Virus record (IMG/VR): IMGVR_UViG_3300030430_005231
Location: 1-24,472 of that record
Length of the DNA stretch: 24,472 nucleotides
Reading direction: 5' to 3' (one strand)
Source of the DNA: a virus
Of this stretch, positions 23,694 through 24,472 are shown piece by piece. The translations under genes were made by a program, and so were the position numbers. Each line of letters opens with the position of its first letter. Position 1 is the stretch's first letter. The notes beneath the pieces were generated by a model that saw only the letters and a program-made list of their open reading frames with translations, made no database searches and was not told the origin of the DNA.

Positions 23694-24472
23694 ATGCCGG
23701 ATTACACAAAAGTCAATGACGTTGCAGCAGCAGACATCGTTGAGATCAACGGTGTCGCATACGCGTCAATCGCAGAATGCAATGGCCTGACGTCGCCATC
23801 GCTGGGTGCGACCCGGTGGGTGATCGGTGCCGATGATGCACTCATTGCACACGCCGCTAACAGCGACCGCACCTCGTGGACCACATACGACAGCATCGCC
23901 AGCGCAGACACAAACGATAACGATTTCGACATTGCATTCGGAAAAGACAACAGTGGAAATGGCATTTACATTTGCACCCGAGACGGTGGAGCGCGTGAGC
24001 TTCAGGTTTCAGGAACAGATGTGACCTCGACCGCCTCTTGGACCGACGTTTCGACCAACGCGGCAGCAGAAGGTGGAGGAGCAACCAACAAAAAGAACAT
24101 CATGCAGGTTTTGTGGGGTGCTCGATCGGACGGAACCGTTTCCGGTACTTGGATGGCTGTTGGTCACCAAGGAGACGAAGACATCTATCGATCTACGGAT
24201 GGAGGCGCCAACTGGAGCGCAATCGATCTTTCGAGCCTTTCAGGTCACAGTAGCAGCGTTTTTATCAATGGAATTGCTAGCGATGGATTAGGGAAGTGGG
24301 CCTTCGCTCAAGCGAATCGTTTTTACTACAGCACGAACGATGGTGCCTCGTTTGCTGTGTCAACTCCCTTTAGTAGTGGGCAAGGCAAAGGAGTGCCCGG
24401 ACGAATCCATGCGATCATTTTCACCAACAACTCGTGGGTGATCATGTACAGCAATAGTTCTCAAGTTCATGT
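23694..24472 (+). CDS. Asp-box (BNR) repeat fibre protein (3' partial)
   Basis: The frame is open from ATG 23694 to the window end (259 codons so far) and begins four bases after the fibre stop; there is no clear ribosome-binding site, so it may be coupled. The N-terminus MPDYTKVNDVAAADIVEING is of the KVN/INGVA type found in marine phage fibre and surface proteins. The body has Asp-box-like motifs: YRSTDGGANWS with Ser167, Asp169, Gly171 and Trp174, YSTNDGASF at 212-220, and a weaker ICTRDGGA near residue 94. Repeats of this kind build beta-propellers, as in sialidases, but also occur in non-enzymatic fibres. No catalytic residues can be assigned from this fragment. A glycan-binding or glycan-cutting receptor protein is plausible, not proved. 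Confidence 0.6.
   Translation, partial: MPDYTKVNDVAAADIVEINGVAYASIAECNGLTSPSLGATRWVIGADDALIAHAANSDRTSWTTYDSIASADTNDNDFDIAFGKDNSGNGIYICTRDGGARELQVSGTDVTSTASWTDVSTNAAAEGGGATNKKNIMQVLWGARSDGTVSGTWMAVGHQGDEDIYRSTDGGANWSAIDLSSLSGHSSSVFINGIASDGLGKWAFAQANRFYYSTNDGASFAVSTPFSSGQGKGVPGRIHAIIFTNNSWVIMYSNSSQVH

Noticed and set aside
21438-24472. Diversity-generating retroelement targeting the fibre genes
   Set aside because: No reverse transcriptase, accessory gene or template repeat is visible in the window; the repeats present are modular fibre repeats rather than an adenine-variable pair.

Overview
This window is part of the virion-structure region of a tailed bacteriophage. All credible genes lie on the + strand and are packed end to end, many with overlapping stop and start codons. 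There are no replication, integration, lysis-cassette, tRNA or host genes. A neck/adaptor-like protein next to a nozzle-like protein, followed by a run of glycine-zipper, coiled-coil and very large virion proteins, suggests a short-tailed (podovirus-like) phage that ejects internal proteins, as T7-like phages do. The tail-fibre repertoire at the right end (TNA repeats, KVN/INGVA-type N-terminus, Asp-box repeats) resembles proteins I know from marine phages. An aquatic Gram-negative host is therefore plausible, but it is not shown by the sequence.

Left block (1-3631): the 3' part of a neck/tail-adaptor gene, then a 763-residue nozzle-like tail protein. The two products appear to share an Ig-like module. 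Next (3634-6460) come three consecutive genes of about 290-330 residues that share an N-terminal motif and a beta-rich body; these are probably paralogous fibre or virion-surface proteins.

Middle block (6482-12287): a small glycine-zipper protein, a helical coiled-coil protein, a 178-residue virion-type protein, a 1144-residue protein ending in a lysozyme/transglycosylase-like domain, and a stand-alone M23 (LytM-like) endopeptidase. Together these could form a DNA-ejection and cell-wall-penetration set, with one enzyme for glycan and one for peptide bonds. The block continues into a single 8-kb gene (12312-20321) for a 2669-residue protein with several glycine-rich hydrophobic segments. It is best explained as a giant internal/ejection protein, but no enzymatic domain could be identified.

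Right block (20322-24472): the only sizeable non-coding gap (100 bp) holds a promoter-like element overlapped by an imperfect palindrome. It precedes a 155-residue probable decoration/surface protein. That gene is followed by a strong GC hairpin and an alternative hairpin that could hide the next ribosome-binding site. A 158-residue beta-rich protein, a 750-residue repetitive fibre protein, and the 5' part of an Asp-box (BNR) fibre protein running off the window complete the region. The right block is visibly richer in G+C than the AT-rich patches further left, consistent with a mosaic origin.
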